From NCBI GenBank assembly GCA_945836755.1, contig CAMAMB010000015.1:1-45915 (forward strand): 45,915 nucleotides of DNA. The letters are read 5' to 3'. The notes under the pieces were generated by a model. The model did not search any database, was not told the DNA's origin, and saw only the letters and a list, made by a program, of their open reading frames with translations. This document shows, piece by piece, positions 1 through 8,227 of this stretch (position 1 is its first letter; each line of letters opens with the position of its first letter). This DNA comes from an uncultured Bacteroidales bacterium. Its GTDB lineage: Bacteria > Bacteroidota > Bacteroidia > Bacteroidales > Bacteroidaceae. A program made the position numbers and the translations under genes.

Positions 1-506
1 TCACATCTATTGGAGAAGGGGCTTTCTCTGGCTGTTCCGGTTTGACGTCCCTCACCATTCCCAATTCCGTCACATCTATTGGACGTTATGCTTTCGATGG
101 CTGTTCCGGTTTGACGTCCATCACCATTCCCAATTCCGTCACATATATTGGAGATTATGCTTTCTACTATTGTTCCGGTTTGACGTCCCTCACCATGAAC
201 CCTGCCACGCCACCTTCATTGGGATACCGTGTGTTCGATGGTTGTACAAACTTGTCCACAATCTATGTACCCAATGAAGATATCTTGCTTGCGTACGAAG
301 CCGTTGCGCCCTGGAACAACTATAATATCTGCATCGTGGAGAGCGATGCCGACCTCACAGGCATTGAAGCCGTGGAGATGGAGGGCGAGACCATGAGCAA
401 CGCCCCCGTCTACGACCTCAACGGCCGCCTCGTGGGCCGCAAAGACCAGATGCACCACCTGCCCAAGGGCGTCTACGTGGTGGGTGGCAAGAAAATCATC
501 CGTTAA
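1..506 (+). CDS. BspA-like leucine-rich repeat surface protein, C-terminal part (5' end outside window)
   Basis: The reading frame is open from the window edge (first full codon at base 3), so only the C-terminal ~167 residues are seen. The visible start contains 23-residue LRR_5/BspA-type repeats with the pattern LTSxTIPNSVTxIGxxAF followed by a cysteine-containing turn. They are encoded by nearly identical 69-base DNA units at 33-101 and 102-170. A non-repeat segment follows, then a C-terminal tail with the motifs VYDLNGR, LPKGVYVV and a final GGKKIIR. That tail resembles the sorting domains of type IX-secreted proteins in Bacteroidales. The protein is therefore probably exported and surface-attached, as BspA proteins involved in adhesion are. 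That role is inferred from the family, not shown here. A small gene follows after 12 bases and is probably co-transcribed. Confidence 0.88.
   Translation, partial: TSIGEGAFSGCSGLTSLTIPNSVTSIGRYAFDGCSGLTSITIPNSVTYIGDYAFYYCSGLTSLTMNPATPPSLGYRVFDGCTNLSTIYVPNEDILLAYEAVAPWNNYNICIVESDADLTGIEAVEMEGETMSNAPVYDLNGRLVGRKDQMHHLPKGVYVVGGKKIIR
33..197 (+). repeat. 69-base tandem repeat encoding LRR units
   Basis: Two complete units (33-101, 102-170) and part of a third (171-197) begin with TGTTCCGGTTTGACGTCC. The units differ at only a few bases, mostly in the variable loop residues. One unit is exactly 23 codons, so gain or loss of a unit keeps the frame. Similarity at the DNA level, including synonymous positions, suggests recent duplication or gene conversion. 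Confidence 0.85.
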
Positions 507-518
507 TCAATCAGCGCC

Positions 519-689
519 ATGAAGAAGACCAAGTATATAGCCCCTCAGACGGAGCGGGCCTCGTATGAGGCCGAGGGCAGGTTGCTCACCAGCTCGTATA
601 TAGAAGTGGGTGGCGGCACCGACCATTTCGATGCCCCCGAGCTGGAGGCCCCACCCACCGACACCGACGATTTTTGGGCCGAGCGATAG
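519..689 (+). CDS. small hypothetical protein (56 aa) directly behind the LRR gene
   Basis: An ATG at 519 opens a 56-codon frame ending with TAG at 687-689, 12 bases after the LRR stop codon. The product begins MKKTKYIAPQTE and ends DDFWAER; it is acidic in its second half and has one glycine triplet. It has no convincing signal peptide or membrane segment. The N-terminal MKK-x-YI-x-P-Q-T pattern and a terminal acidic stretch with Trp recall short uncharacterised proteins that I associate with Prevotella-like genomes; this is recollection, not a search result. A hairpin follows 22 bases after the stop, which supports a two-gene transcript with the LRR protein. Its function is unknown. Confidence 0.6.
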   Translation: MKKTKYIAPQTERASYEAEGRLLTSSYIEVGGGTDHFDAPELEAPPTDTDDFWAER

Positions 690-710
690 CCCGCCGACCC
701 CATGTATACA

Positions 711-744
711 GGACGCGCCGCCTCGCAGAGAGGCCGGCGCGTCC
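711..744 (+). terminator. GC-rich hairpin ending the LRR/small-protein transcript
   Basis: GGACGCGCCG at 711-720 is an exact reverse complement of CGGCGCGTCC at 735-744. An inner CCTC/GAGG pair closes a five-base loop. The sequence after it (GGCGTGTTTATATATA) is only moderately T-rich. Confidence 0.7.
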
Positions 745-766
745 GGCGTGTTTATATATAGGTAAA

Positions 767-845
767 GGGGAAGAGGGGAAGAGGGGAAGAGGGGAAGAGA
801 GGAAGAGAGGAAGAGAGGAAGAGAGGAAGAGAGGAAGAGGGGAAG
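767..845. repeat. 8-base polypurine tandem repeat, about 10 copies
   Basis: Four units of GGGGAAGA are followed by five of GAGGAAGA and a final partial GGGGAAG. All purines lie on the plus strand. The array is in the spacer after the hairpin at 711-744 and before the end of ppdK. The period is not a multiple of three and no credible gene crosses it, so it is probably a slippage-prone noncoding microsatellite. Confidence 0.9.
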
Positions 846-924
846 CGTAAAGGAGGGCAATCCCCTATCCCGCCCCCCACCGGGTCGCCCCCTTTGGCCG
901 GATAGGACATTGTTGAACACCTCA

Positions 925-964
925 ATTAGGGCGCAAAGTAGCCATCCGACAATACGGCCCTAAT
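925..964. repeat. inverted repeat in spacer
   Basis: ATTAGGGC at 925-932 is complementary to GCCCTAAT at 957-964 across a 24-base gap. No gene lies at 846-1066. Role unknown; it could be a weak secondary structure or a protein-binding site. Confidence 0.4.
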
Positions 965-1066
965 CGAATGTATATCATTATCAGGGGAATGTTGTAAGAC
1001 GCAAGGTTTTGCCATGCCGAGGCACATGTGAGATGCTTCTGAAATGCACGAACCTCCATTTACGAA

Positions 1067-1108
1067 GTTAGGCGGAAGTCCCTTTGTTACAGGGGCTTTC
1101 CGCCTAAC
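1067..1108 (-). terminator. hairpin downstream of ppdK
   Basis: GTTAGGCGGAA at 1067-1077 pairs with TTCCGCCTAAC at 1098-1108, with further GTCCCT/AGGGGCT-type pairing inside. It lies about 25 bases past the ppdK stop on the minus strand. The stem is strong, but the run after it on the minus strand is only weakly T-rich. Confidence 0.7.
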
Positions 1109-1132
1109 TCACTCTAAATCAGTGTTCGGTTG

Positions 1133-3856
1133 TTATTCTTCTACCGCTGCCTGGGCGGCTGCCAAACGCGCAATAGGCACTCGGAATGGAGAGCAGCTAA
1201 CGTAGTTGAGACCAACCTTGTGGCAGAACTTAACGCTGCTGGGCTCACCACCATGTTCACCGCAGATACCGCATTTGAGTTCCGGACGTACTGTACGTCC
1301 CTTCTCAACAGCCATCTCTACGAGCTGACCTACACCATTCTGGTCAAGCACCTGGAAGGGGTCAACCTTCAAAATCTTCTTGTCAAGATATACGGGGAGG
1401 AAGCTGGCGATGTCGTCACGGCTATAACCGAAGGTCATCTGGGTAAGGTCGTTTGTACCAAAGCTGAAGTACTCAGCTCGAGAGGCTATGCGGTCTGCTG
1501 TGAGAGCTGCACGAGGTATCTCAATCATGGTACCAACCTTGAAGGGTATCTCGATACCTTCTTCGGCAAAGAGAGCGGCGGCCTCATCACGAATGACCTT
1601 CTCTTGTGCCTCAAACTCATAAAGGATACCGGTAAGAGGAACCATAATCTCAGGATGAGGATCAAGGCCCTCACGCTTGAGGTCGATAGCCGCAGACAAA
1701 ATGGCGCGGGTCTGCATCTGAGTAATTTCGGGATAGGTGTTACCCAAGCGGCAGCCACGGTGACCAAGCATAGGATTGTGCTCGCAGAGGCTTTCGACGC
1801 GTTGACGGATATACTCAACAGTCACGCCCATGGCATTGGCCATCTCTTCCTGACCCTTGGCATCGTGAGGCACGAACTCGTGGAGAGGAGGATCAAGGAG
1901 ACGAACATTGACGGGATAACCGTCCATGGCACGGAAGATGCCCTTGAAGTCTTCTTTCTGATAAGGAAGGAGCTTGGCAAGTGCCTTCTTGCGACCTTCA
2001 ACATCTTCTGCAAGAATCATCTCACGCATAGCCACAATCTTCTCGTTGTCAAAGAACATGTGCTCGGTACGGCAGAGACCGATACCTACGGCACCAAACT
2101 TACGAGCTACCTCAGCATCGTGAGGAGTATCAGCGTTGGTACGTACCTGAAGATGGGTATACTTTGCACAGAGGTCCATGAGAGCTGCGAAGTCGCCTGA
2201 GAGCTCAGCAGCCTGGGTCTTAATAGCACCCTTATAGACACGACCGTTGGTACCATTAAGAGATATGTAGTCGCCCTCGTGGAGGACAGTGCCATCAATT
2301 TCAACGGTCTTATTCTTATAGTCCACATTGATAGCGCCGGCACCACTCACACAGCATTTACCCATGCCACGTGCTACTACAGCAGCATGACTGGTCATAC
2401 CGCCACGGGCAGTGAGTATACCCTCTGCCACAGCCATACCGGCAAGGTCCTCAGGAGAAGTCTCAATACGAACCATGACTACCTTGTGGCCGTCTTCATG
2501 CCACTTGGCAGCATCCTCAGCGAAGAATACTATTTGTCCACAAGCTGCGCCGGGGCTGGCGGGAAGACCGCGTGTGAGTTCTTCAGCCTTAGCAAGAGCG
2601 TCTTTACTGAAGACGGGGTGAAGGAGTTCGTCAAGTTTTTGGGGCTCACAGCGCTTGATGGCTGTTTTCTCGTCAATCATACCCTGACGAAGCAGGTCCA
2701 TCGCAATCTTGACCATGGCAGCACCTGTGCGCTTGCCATTACGGGTTTGCAGGAACCACAATTTGCCTTCCTGGACGGTAAACTCCATATCCTGCATATC
2801 ATGGTAGTGCTCTTCAAGCTTGGTCTGAATAGCGTCGAGCTGGCGATAAATCTCAGGCATAGCCTCTTCCATGGAGGGGAACTTAGCCTTACGTTCATCT
2901 TCACTGATGCCTTGAAGAGCGGCCCAACGACGTGAGCCCTCAAGCGTAATCTGCTGCGGTGTACGGATACCGGCCACCACATCTTCGCCCTGAGCATTGA
3001 CAAGCCACTCGCCATTGAAGAGGTCCTCACCGGTTGCAGCATCACGGCTGAAGCAAACACCCGTTGCAGAGGTGTTACCCATGTTGCCGAATACCATGGC
3101 CATCACTGTTACAGCGGTACCCCACTCAGCGGGTATACCTTCCATCTTACGATAAAGGATAGCGCGCTCATTCATCCATGAGTCAAACACTGCACAGATG
3201 GCACCCCAAAGCTGCTCCATGGGGTCGGTGGGGAAGTCTTTCTTCGTCTGTTCAGCGATGGCTTTCTTAAAGCGAACAACAAGTTCCTTGAGGTCGTCCA
3301 CTTCAAGCTCGTTGTCAAGAGTGACGCCCTTGGCTTTCTTTACATCTTTAATGATAACCTCGAAGGGGTCTTCGTCTTCCTTATTAACGGGCTTCATACC
3401 AAGAACGACGTCGCCATACATCTGAACGAAGCGACGATACGCATCATAGGCAAAGCGGGGGTTACCGGTCTTGCGAGCCAAACCTTCCACAACTTCGTCA
3501 TTAAGACCAAGGTTGAGGATTGTATCCATCATACCGGGCATTGAAGCGCGAGCACCTGAACGCACAGAAAGGAGAAGGGGGTTCTCCACATCGCCAAACT
3601 TGCTGTTCATCAACTCTTCTACAAGGTGGAGACTCTTTTCAACCTCGTCTTTCAATAAGGCAACCACCTTATCTTTACCTATTTCATAGTATTCATTGCA
3701 AACATCTGTGGTAATAGTGAAACCTGGAGGGACAGGTACACCAATTAAGTTCATCTCAGCAAGGTTAGCTCCCTTGCCGCCCAACTCGTTGCGCATGTCA
3801 GCGCGACCTTCGGCCTTACCATTGCCAAAAGTGTAGACTCTTTTGATTTCTTTCAT
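1133..3856 (-). CDS. ppdK: pyruvate, phosphate dikinase
   Basis: This 907-residue cytoplasmic enzyme reversibly converts pyruvate, ATP and phosphate to phosphoenolpyruvate, AMP and pyrophosphate. The N-terminal ATP-grasp region starts with YTFGNGKAEG and LGGKGANLAEM, which are typical of the family. The swivelling phosphohistidine domain has GGMTSHAAVVARGMGKCC, with the catalytic His at about residue 490. The C-terminal PEP/pyruvate barrel contains GTNDLTQM and the Cys motif CGICGEHGG. Length is near the usual 875-910. The start is preceded by a full Bacteroidota promoter at 3930-3960. It is a single gene with its own promoter and terminator. With PFP at 5090-6730 it supports a pyrophosphate-linked glycolysis. 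Confidence 0.97.
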   Translation of the reverse strand: MKEIKRVYTFGNGKAEGRADMRNELGGKGANLAEMNLIGVPVPPGFTITTDVCNEYYEIGKDKVVALLKDEVEKSLHLVEELMNSKFGDVENPLLLSVRSGARASMPGMMDTILNLGLNDEVVEGLARKTGNPRFAYDAYRRFVQMYGDVVLGMKPVNKEDEDPFEVIIKDVKKAKGVTLDNELEVDDLKELVVRFKKAIAEQTKKDFPTDPMEQLWGAICAVFDSWMNERAILYRKMEGIPAEWGTAVTVMAMVFGNMGNTSATGVCFSRDAATGEDLFNGEWLVNAQGEDVVAGIRTPQQITLEGSRRWAALQGISEDERKAKFPSMEEAMPEIYRQLDAIQTKLEEHYHDMQDMEFTVQEGKLWFLQTRNGKRTGAAMVKIAMDLLRQGMIDEKTAIKRCEPQKLDELLHPVFSKDALAKAEELTRGLPASPGAACGQIVFFAEDAAKWHEDGHKVVMVRIETSPEDLAGMAVAEGILTARGGMTSHAAVVARGMGKCCVSGAGAINVDYKNKTVEIDGTVLHEGDYISLNGTNGRVYKGAIKTQAAELSGDFAALMDLCAKYTHLQVRTNADTPHDAEVARKFGAVGIGLCRTEHMFFDNEKIVAMREMILAEDVEGRKKALAKLLPYQKEDFKGIFRAMDGYPVNVRLLDPPLHEFVPHDAKGQEEMANAMGVTVEYIRQRVESLCEHNPMLGHRGCRLGNTYPEITQMQTRAILSAAIDLKREGLDPHPEIMVPLTGILYEFEAQEKVIRDEAAALFAEEGIEIPFKVGTMIEIPRAALTADRIASRAEYFSFGTNDLTQMTFGYSRDDIASFLPVYLDKKILKVDPFQVLDQNGVGQLVEMAVEKGRTVRPELKCGICGEHGGEPSSVKFCHKVGLNYVSCSPFRVPIARLAAAQAAVEE

Positions 3857-3929
3857 GGTATGTGAATAAAATGTTTGATTTCATTATAAACTCGAGGCCC
3901 CAGAAGAAGGGGCTGCGTAACCTATGCTG

Positions 3930-3960
3930 CAAAATTAAATAATTGTCTGAGATGAGCAAA
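3930..3960 (-). promoter_or_regulatory. Bacteroidota-type promoter of ppdK
   Basis: On the minus strand TTTG (3957-3960) is followed after 19 bases by TAATTTTG (3937-3930), which fits the -33/-7 consensus TTTG-N19-20-TAnnTTTG. The predicted start near 3923 gives a leader of about 65 bases. That leader contains a GCCCC/GGGGC hairpin near 3895-3912. Confidence 0.75.
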
Positions 3961-4034
3961 GCATCATGAGTTGATTTTGCGAAGCGTAGTTTATATTTTG
4001 TAGGGGTATGCCGTTAACGGATTATAATAATCAG

Positions 4035-4910
4035 CTACTCGTCACTCTCCAGGCAGAGGCGTTTGAGCTCATACATGGAACCATTGTAGATATTGAAGTC
4101 AACCTTCTCTCGTATACCATCAAGCCGACCACAGTCAGTGTGTTGCCAGAAACGCCACTTGCCTTTATACGCCAGTTTCTTTACATAGTAATGGGCTATC
4201 CAGTAAGGATAACGGTCAAACTCTGAAGTACTTAGATAGTCCTGCTTAAACTTATAGTTCGTATAGATGACCGGGGGAACGTGGTAGCGTTCTTCTACCT
4301 TTCTCAACCAAACGAGGGAGGCGCTTCTCAGTTGCTCCGGCGTGAGGCCTCCAGTTTCTTCTATGTCAAGCACCGGAGGCAGGTCTCCCTCTTCAAGATG
4401 TACTTGTTTAAGAAAATGATCCGCTTGCTCTGCTGCAGGCACACGAGGCTTAAAATAATGATAAGCTCCCCGCAACAGGCCATACTCGCGGGCCTGGTAG
4501 AAGTTTTCGTTAAAATACTCGTCCAAATGGTTCTTACCTTCCGTAGCTTTCACGAAGACGAAGCAGATAGGTTCATCGCCTATAGTGGAGCGGGAGAGTT
4601 TCTCCCAGTCAATGAGACCTTGGTGGTGGCTCACGTCAATACCTCGAATGGAATACCCCTCGGGATAAACCTCACTGCCATATAAAGCCCGCCATTTAGC
4701 AGAATATGGCAAGACGACGTATGAGTAGACGAGATACGACAGGAGGCCGATAATAACAATGGTGGCCGCCCTGAGTAATACCATCACAGAGGAACGGCGA
4801 ATATTTCGTAGCTTACTTCTTGTGTTACTCCGCTTACGAGTAGTCCTTCTGCTTCCATGATGGGCTATAGGACGGCTATGAGGAAGATTGCGTGAGCGGG
4901 GTTGTTTCAT
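4035..4910 (-). CDS. membrane-anchored glycoside hydrolase family 25 muramidase (lysozyme)
   Basis: The 291-residue product has a very basic N-terminus (residues 1-41, many Arg/Lys), a hydrophobic segment at about 42-68, then a GH25 domain. Family hallmarks are GIDVSHHQG (Asp92), VKATEG, GAYHYF and the catalytic LDIEE motif (Asp182, Glu184). GH25 enzymes cleave the N-acetylmuramic acid to N-acetylglucosamine bond of peptidoglycan. The anchor suggests an inner-membrane protein with the enzyme in the periplasm, so a role in wall remodelling is likely. It sits between the pfp terminator and the ppdK promoter. No TAnnTTTG element was found just upstream of it. Confidence 0.92.
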   Translation of the reverse strand: MKQPRSRNLPHSRPIAHHGSRRTTRKRSNTRSKLRNIRRSSVMVLLRAATIVIIGLLSYLVYSYVVLPYSAKWRALYGSEVYPEGYSIRGIDVSHHQGLIDWEKLSRSTIGDEPICFVFVKATEGKNHLDEYFNENFYQAREYGLLRGAYHYFKPRVPAAEQADHFLKQVHLEEGDLPPVLDIEETGGLTPEQLRSASLVWLRKVEERYHVPPVIYTNYKFKQDYLSTSEFDRYPYWIAHYYVKKLAYKGKWRFWQHTDCGRLDGIREKVDFNIYNGSMYELKRLCLESDE

Positions 4911-5044
4911 TGAAGATAATAAGAAACTGCGATAACAGTGAGTGATTTAAGAGAGGGATAAACGTGGCTCTTGGGGAGCTATGAAGTAATACCGGCGCAG
5001 GGACTTCTATCTGAGATACGTAATGACAAGTCTCTGTAGGTAGA

Positions 5045-5078
5045 ATAGCTCTGGCGCATGATATAGCGCCAGAGCTAT
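5045..5078 (-). terminator. terminator of pfp
   Basis: ATAGCTCTGGCGC at 5045-5057 is an exact reverse complement of GCGCCAGAGCTAT at 5066-5078, with an eight-base loop. It begins about 12 bases past the pfp stop on the minus strand. The following minus-strand sequence is TCTACCTAC rather than a long T run. Confidence 0.8.
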
Positions 5079-5089
5079 TAAAATATTGA

Positions 5090-6730
5090 TTACTTGGATT
5101 GTTCAAGTTTGAGGGTCATTGTGCATTGGTCACATACCTCGGTAGGACCAAAGTACTGGATGGGACCGGGATACACGAAGCAAGTCTTCTCTGCCCACTC
5201 TTCACGATGTGCGGCAAACTCCTTGAAGGGTGCGCCGTCAAGACGGACGAGGGCTTTCTTGATAACCGGTTTCATCTTACCATGACGACGTTCCATGTTC
5301 ATCATCATCATAATGGGCACACCACCTGCAATCCACTGATCGGCGGGAGCTGTAGTATTCTTGACAATAGCCATGTAACCGGTTTTGCCATTTGCTACGA
5401 GCTGAGCTGCACTTGTACCAAGGGCGTAGCAGTAGTCGGCGTCGTAGTTGGAGGGAGCTGCACAGCGTCCTTCATAACCGAAGAAGTGATGCTGGGCAGC
5501 AAACTTACCCACGAACTTGCCTTCTTCTTTCCAGGCGGCGAGCTTAACGGCTACCATCTCGCTGAGCAGCTTCTCGGTTTCTATGAGAGATACCTGTACA
5601 TTGCCGTGGGGGTCACGCTCCATGGTAAGCTGTTTGGCTACACCTTCAGGGAGGCTCTCATAAATAGCGGCATTCTCAGTGCTGAGCTTAGAGAGTATCC
5701 AGCTGCGCTGGTCAGCGGCGGCAACCTCTGCGGCTTCTTTGGTGGCGAGTAAGTCATTCAACTCGGCAATCAGGCGCTTCATCGCGGGGATAAACTCAAT
5801 AAGTCCCTCAGGTATAAGCACTGTGCCAAAGTTGTTACCCTGCGCAGCACGCTTGGCAACCACCTCTGCGATATAAGTCACAATATCATCGAGTGTCTGG
5901 TTCTTAGCTTCCACCTCCTCGCTGATGATGCAGACATTGGGCTGACACTGAAGGGCACATTCAAGGGCAATGTGGCTGGCAGAACGACCCATGAGCTTGA
6001 TAAAGTGCCAGTACTTGCGGGCAGAGTTGGCATCACGCTGGATGTTACCAATCACTTCGGCGTAGGTCTTGCAGGCGGTATCAAAGCCGAAGGACGTCTC
6101 AATCTGATCGTTCTTAAGGTCGCCGTCAATGGTCTTAGGACAACCTATCACCTGCACGCCGCACTGTTTGGCAGCATAGTATTCAGCAAGCACACAAGCA
6201 TTGGTGTTAGAGTCGTCACCACCGATGATTACAATGGCCTTAATGCCGAGTTCACGGGCTATCTGGAGACCACTCTCAAACTGGTCGGTCTCTTCCAGCT
6301 TCGTACGTCCCGAGCCAATGAGGTCAAAGCCGCCAGTATTGCGGTACTCATCGATAATCTCGGGAGTAAGTTCGATATACTTGTGGTCAACAAGACCGCT
6401 GGGGCCCATAAGGAAGCCGTACAGCTTATTCTCGGGGTTCTGCTTCTTGAGCTCGTCGAAGAGTCCACAAATCACGTTGTGGCCGCCGGGAGCCTGACCA
6501 CCCGACAGGATAATACCTATATTCATAGGCGAATAGGTCTTCTTCTCATCGGTGGGCACGAACTCTACGAGAGGCATACCGTAGGTATTGGGGAAGAGCT
6601 TCTTGATTTCTTCTTGGTCGCCTACACTCTGTGTGGGAGTACCTTCTTTGATGCTCACGTTACCACGCAGGCCGGCGGGAAGTTTAGGCTGATAGGCTGA
6701 GCGGGCAATCTGTAAAGCGCTTTTTTCCAT
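5090..6730 (-). CDS. pfp: pyrophosphate-dependent 6-phosphofructokinase (PFP)
   Basis: The 546-residue protein is a long-form PFP that phosphorylates fructose 6-phosphate with pyrophosphate, reversibly, in glycolysis. [14 protein letters not shown] near residues 72-85 binds the phosphoryl donor. GGDDS at 170-174 has Asp at the position where ATP-dependent enzymes have Gly, and [11 protein letters not shown] at 198-208 carries the accompanying Lys. These two residues mark pyrophosphate use. The length matches plant-like and spirochaete-like PFPs of about 550 residues. It lies 41 bases after asnS and ends at a strong hairpin, so it may be the last gene of a purB-rluB-asnS-pfp run. Confidence 0.97.
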   Translation of the reverse strand: MEKSALQIARSAYQPKLPAGLRGNVSIKEGTPTQSVGDQEEIKKLFPNTYGMPLVEFVPTDEKKTYSPMNIGIILSGGQAPGGHNVICGLFDELKKQNPENKLYGFLMGPSGLVDHKYIELTPEIIDEYRNTGGFDLIGSGRTKLEETDQFESGLQIARELGIKAIVIIGGDDSNTNACVLAEYYAAKQCGVQVIGCPKTIDGDLKNDQIETSFGFDTACKTYAEVIGNIQRDANSARKYWHFIKLMGRSASHIALECALQCQPNVCIISEEVEAKNQTLDDIVTYIAEVVAKRAAQGNNFGTVLIPEGLIEFIPAMKRLIAELNDLLATKEAAEVAAADQRSWILSKLSTENAAIYESLPEGVAKQLTMERDPHGNVQVSLIETEKLLSEMVAVKLAAWKEEGKFVGKFAAQHHFFGYEGRCAAPSNYDADYCYALGTSAAQLVANGKTGYMAIVKNTTAPADQWIAGGVPIMMMMNMERRHGKMKPVIKKALVRLDGAPFKEFAAHREEWAEKTCFVYPGPIQYFGPTEVCDQCTMTLKLEQSK

Positions 6731-6771
6731 GTGATAAGATATAAATAGGTGAAAGGATTAAGTGTAACGTA

Positions 6772-8181
6772 TTAGAATTCGGCTGTCTTAGGTGTGCGCG
6801 GGAAGGGAATGACGTCGCGTATGTTCTGCATACCCGTCACGAAGAGGATGAGGCGCTCAAAGCCGAGGCCGAAGCCTGAGTGAGGGCATGAGCCGAAGCG
6901 GCGTGTGTCCAGATACCACCACATGTCCTTCATGGGTATGTGTAGTTCCTCGATGCGGGCTTTCAGCTTGTCGTAGCTCTCTTCGCGCTCGGAGCCGCCT
7001 ATAATCTCGCCTATCTGGGGGAACAGGACATCCATCGCACGGACGGTCTTTCCATCCTCGTTCTGCTTCATGTAGAAGGCTTTAATCTCTTTCGGATAGT
7101 CAGTGAGGATGACCGGCTTCTTGAAGTGCTCTTCTACCAGATAGCGCTCGTGTTCGCTGGCAAGGTCAACGCCCCAATAGACGGGGAACTCGAACTTACG
7201 TCCTGCGGCAATGGCTTCTTCCAAGATCTTGATGCCCTCCGTGTAGGTGAGGCGCACAAACTCATGGTCTACCACGAAATGAAGACGGTCGAGGAGCGTC
7301 TTGTCTATCATCTTGTTGAGGAACTCCAAATCGTCAGCGCAATGCTCAAGCGCCCAGCGTATGCAATACTTGATGAAGTCCTCTGCGAGATCCATATTGT
7401 CGTTGATATCGTAGAAGGCTATCTCGGGCTCAATCATCCAGAACTCAGCCAGATGGCGCGGAGTATTAGAGTTTTCGGCACGGAAGGTAGGCCCAAAAGT
7501 ATAGATGCCTCCGAGGGCTGTTGCTCCCAGCTCGCCTTCGAGCTGACCGCTCACGGTGAGTGAGGTGGGCTTACCGAAGAAGTCATCCGAGAAGTCTACA
7601 TTGCCCTGCTCGTCCTTTTTGAGGTCGGCGAGGTTCTGGGTTGTCACCTGGAACATCTGGCCAGCTCCTTCACAGTCTGACCCAGTGATGATGGGGGTGT
7701 GGAAGTAGAAGAAGCCATGTTCGTGGAAGTAGTTATGGATGGCATAGGCCAGGTTGTGGCGTATGCGGAAAACAGCCCCGAAGGTATTGGTGCGCAGACG
7801 GAGATGGGCGTGGGTTCTCATGTATTCGAAGGTCTGTCCCTTCTTCTGCATGGGATAGTCATCGCCACAGGCTCCGAGGATGTCTATCTTCGTTGCCTGC
7901 AGTTCTACACTCTGTCCGGCGCCCGGGCTTTCTACTATGAGGCCTTCTACACTGAGGCAGGCACCGGTGGTAATCTGCTTCAGCAGGTCGGCATCAAACT
8001 TCTCCACATCGGCCACCACCTGCACATTCTTGATGGTGCTGCCGTCGTTGAGGGCAATGAAGTGGACAGACTTGCTACTGCGGTGGGTGCGCACCCAGCC
8101 CTTGACGAGGGCGTGAGCTCCATAGTCTGTGGTGCGGAGCAGGTCTTTTATGATAGTACGTTTCATAGTCGTGGTATACAT
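6772..8181 (-). CDS. asnS: asparaginyl-tRNA synthetase
   Basis: The 469-residue class II synthetase charges tRNA-Asn. The N-terminal OB fold contains VKGWVRTHR and [16 protein letters not shown]. The catalytic domain shows [25 protein letters not shown] with AEFWMIEPE (motif 2 region), and the C-terminal [15 protein letters not shown] (motif 3). The ending [15 protein letters not shown] is typical of bacterial AsnS. Two starts are possible: ATG at 8181 (MYTTTMKRT) or the internal ATG at 8166 (MKRT). Neither has a Shine-Dalgarno sequence, as is usual in this phylum. It is 46 bases after the upstream pseudouridine synthase gene and 41 before pfp. Confidence 0.96.
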   Translation of the reverse strand: MYTTTMKRTIIKDLLRTTDYGAHALVKGWVRTHRSSKSVHFIALNDGSTIKNVQVVADVEKFDADLLKQITTGACLSVEGLIVESPGAGQSVELQATKIDILGACGDDYPMQKKGQTFEYMRTHAHLRLRTNTFGAVFRIRHNLAYAIHNYFHEHGFFYFHTPIITGSDCEGAGQMFQVTTQNLADLKKDEQGNVDFSDDFFGKPTSLTVSGQLEGELGATALGGIYTFGPTFRAENSNTPRHLAEFWMIEPEIAFYDINDNMDLAEDFIKYCIRWALEHCADDLEFLNKMIDKTLLDRLHFVVDHEFVRLTYTEGIKILEEAIAAGRKFEFPVYWGVDLASEHERYLVEEHFKKPVILTDYPKEIKAFYMKQNEDGKTVRAMDVLFPQIGEIIGGSEREESYDKLKARIEELHIPMKDMWWYLDTRRFGSCPHSGFGLGFERLILFVTGMQNIRDVIPFPRTPKTAEF

Positions 8182-8227
8182 ATAATATATTTGGAAGCTT
8201 CCGGCGAGGCTTCAATGAGATGTCGGG

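Noticed and set aside
507-920. Minus-strand open frame with a Leu/Ser/Pro-rich repeat
   Set aside because: The protein repeat is the translation of the 8-base microsatellite, and the frame runs antisense to the small protein and the hairpin.
1130-2200. Long plus-strand open frame antisense to ppdK (356 codons), with similar antisense frames over pfp, asnS, purB, gcvPB, lepA and others
   Set aside because: The opposite strand holds a clear enzyme in each case, and the antisense products have no recognisable motifs. They are by-products of codon use.
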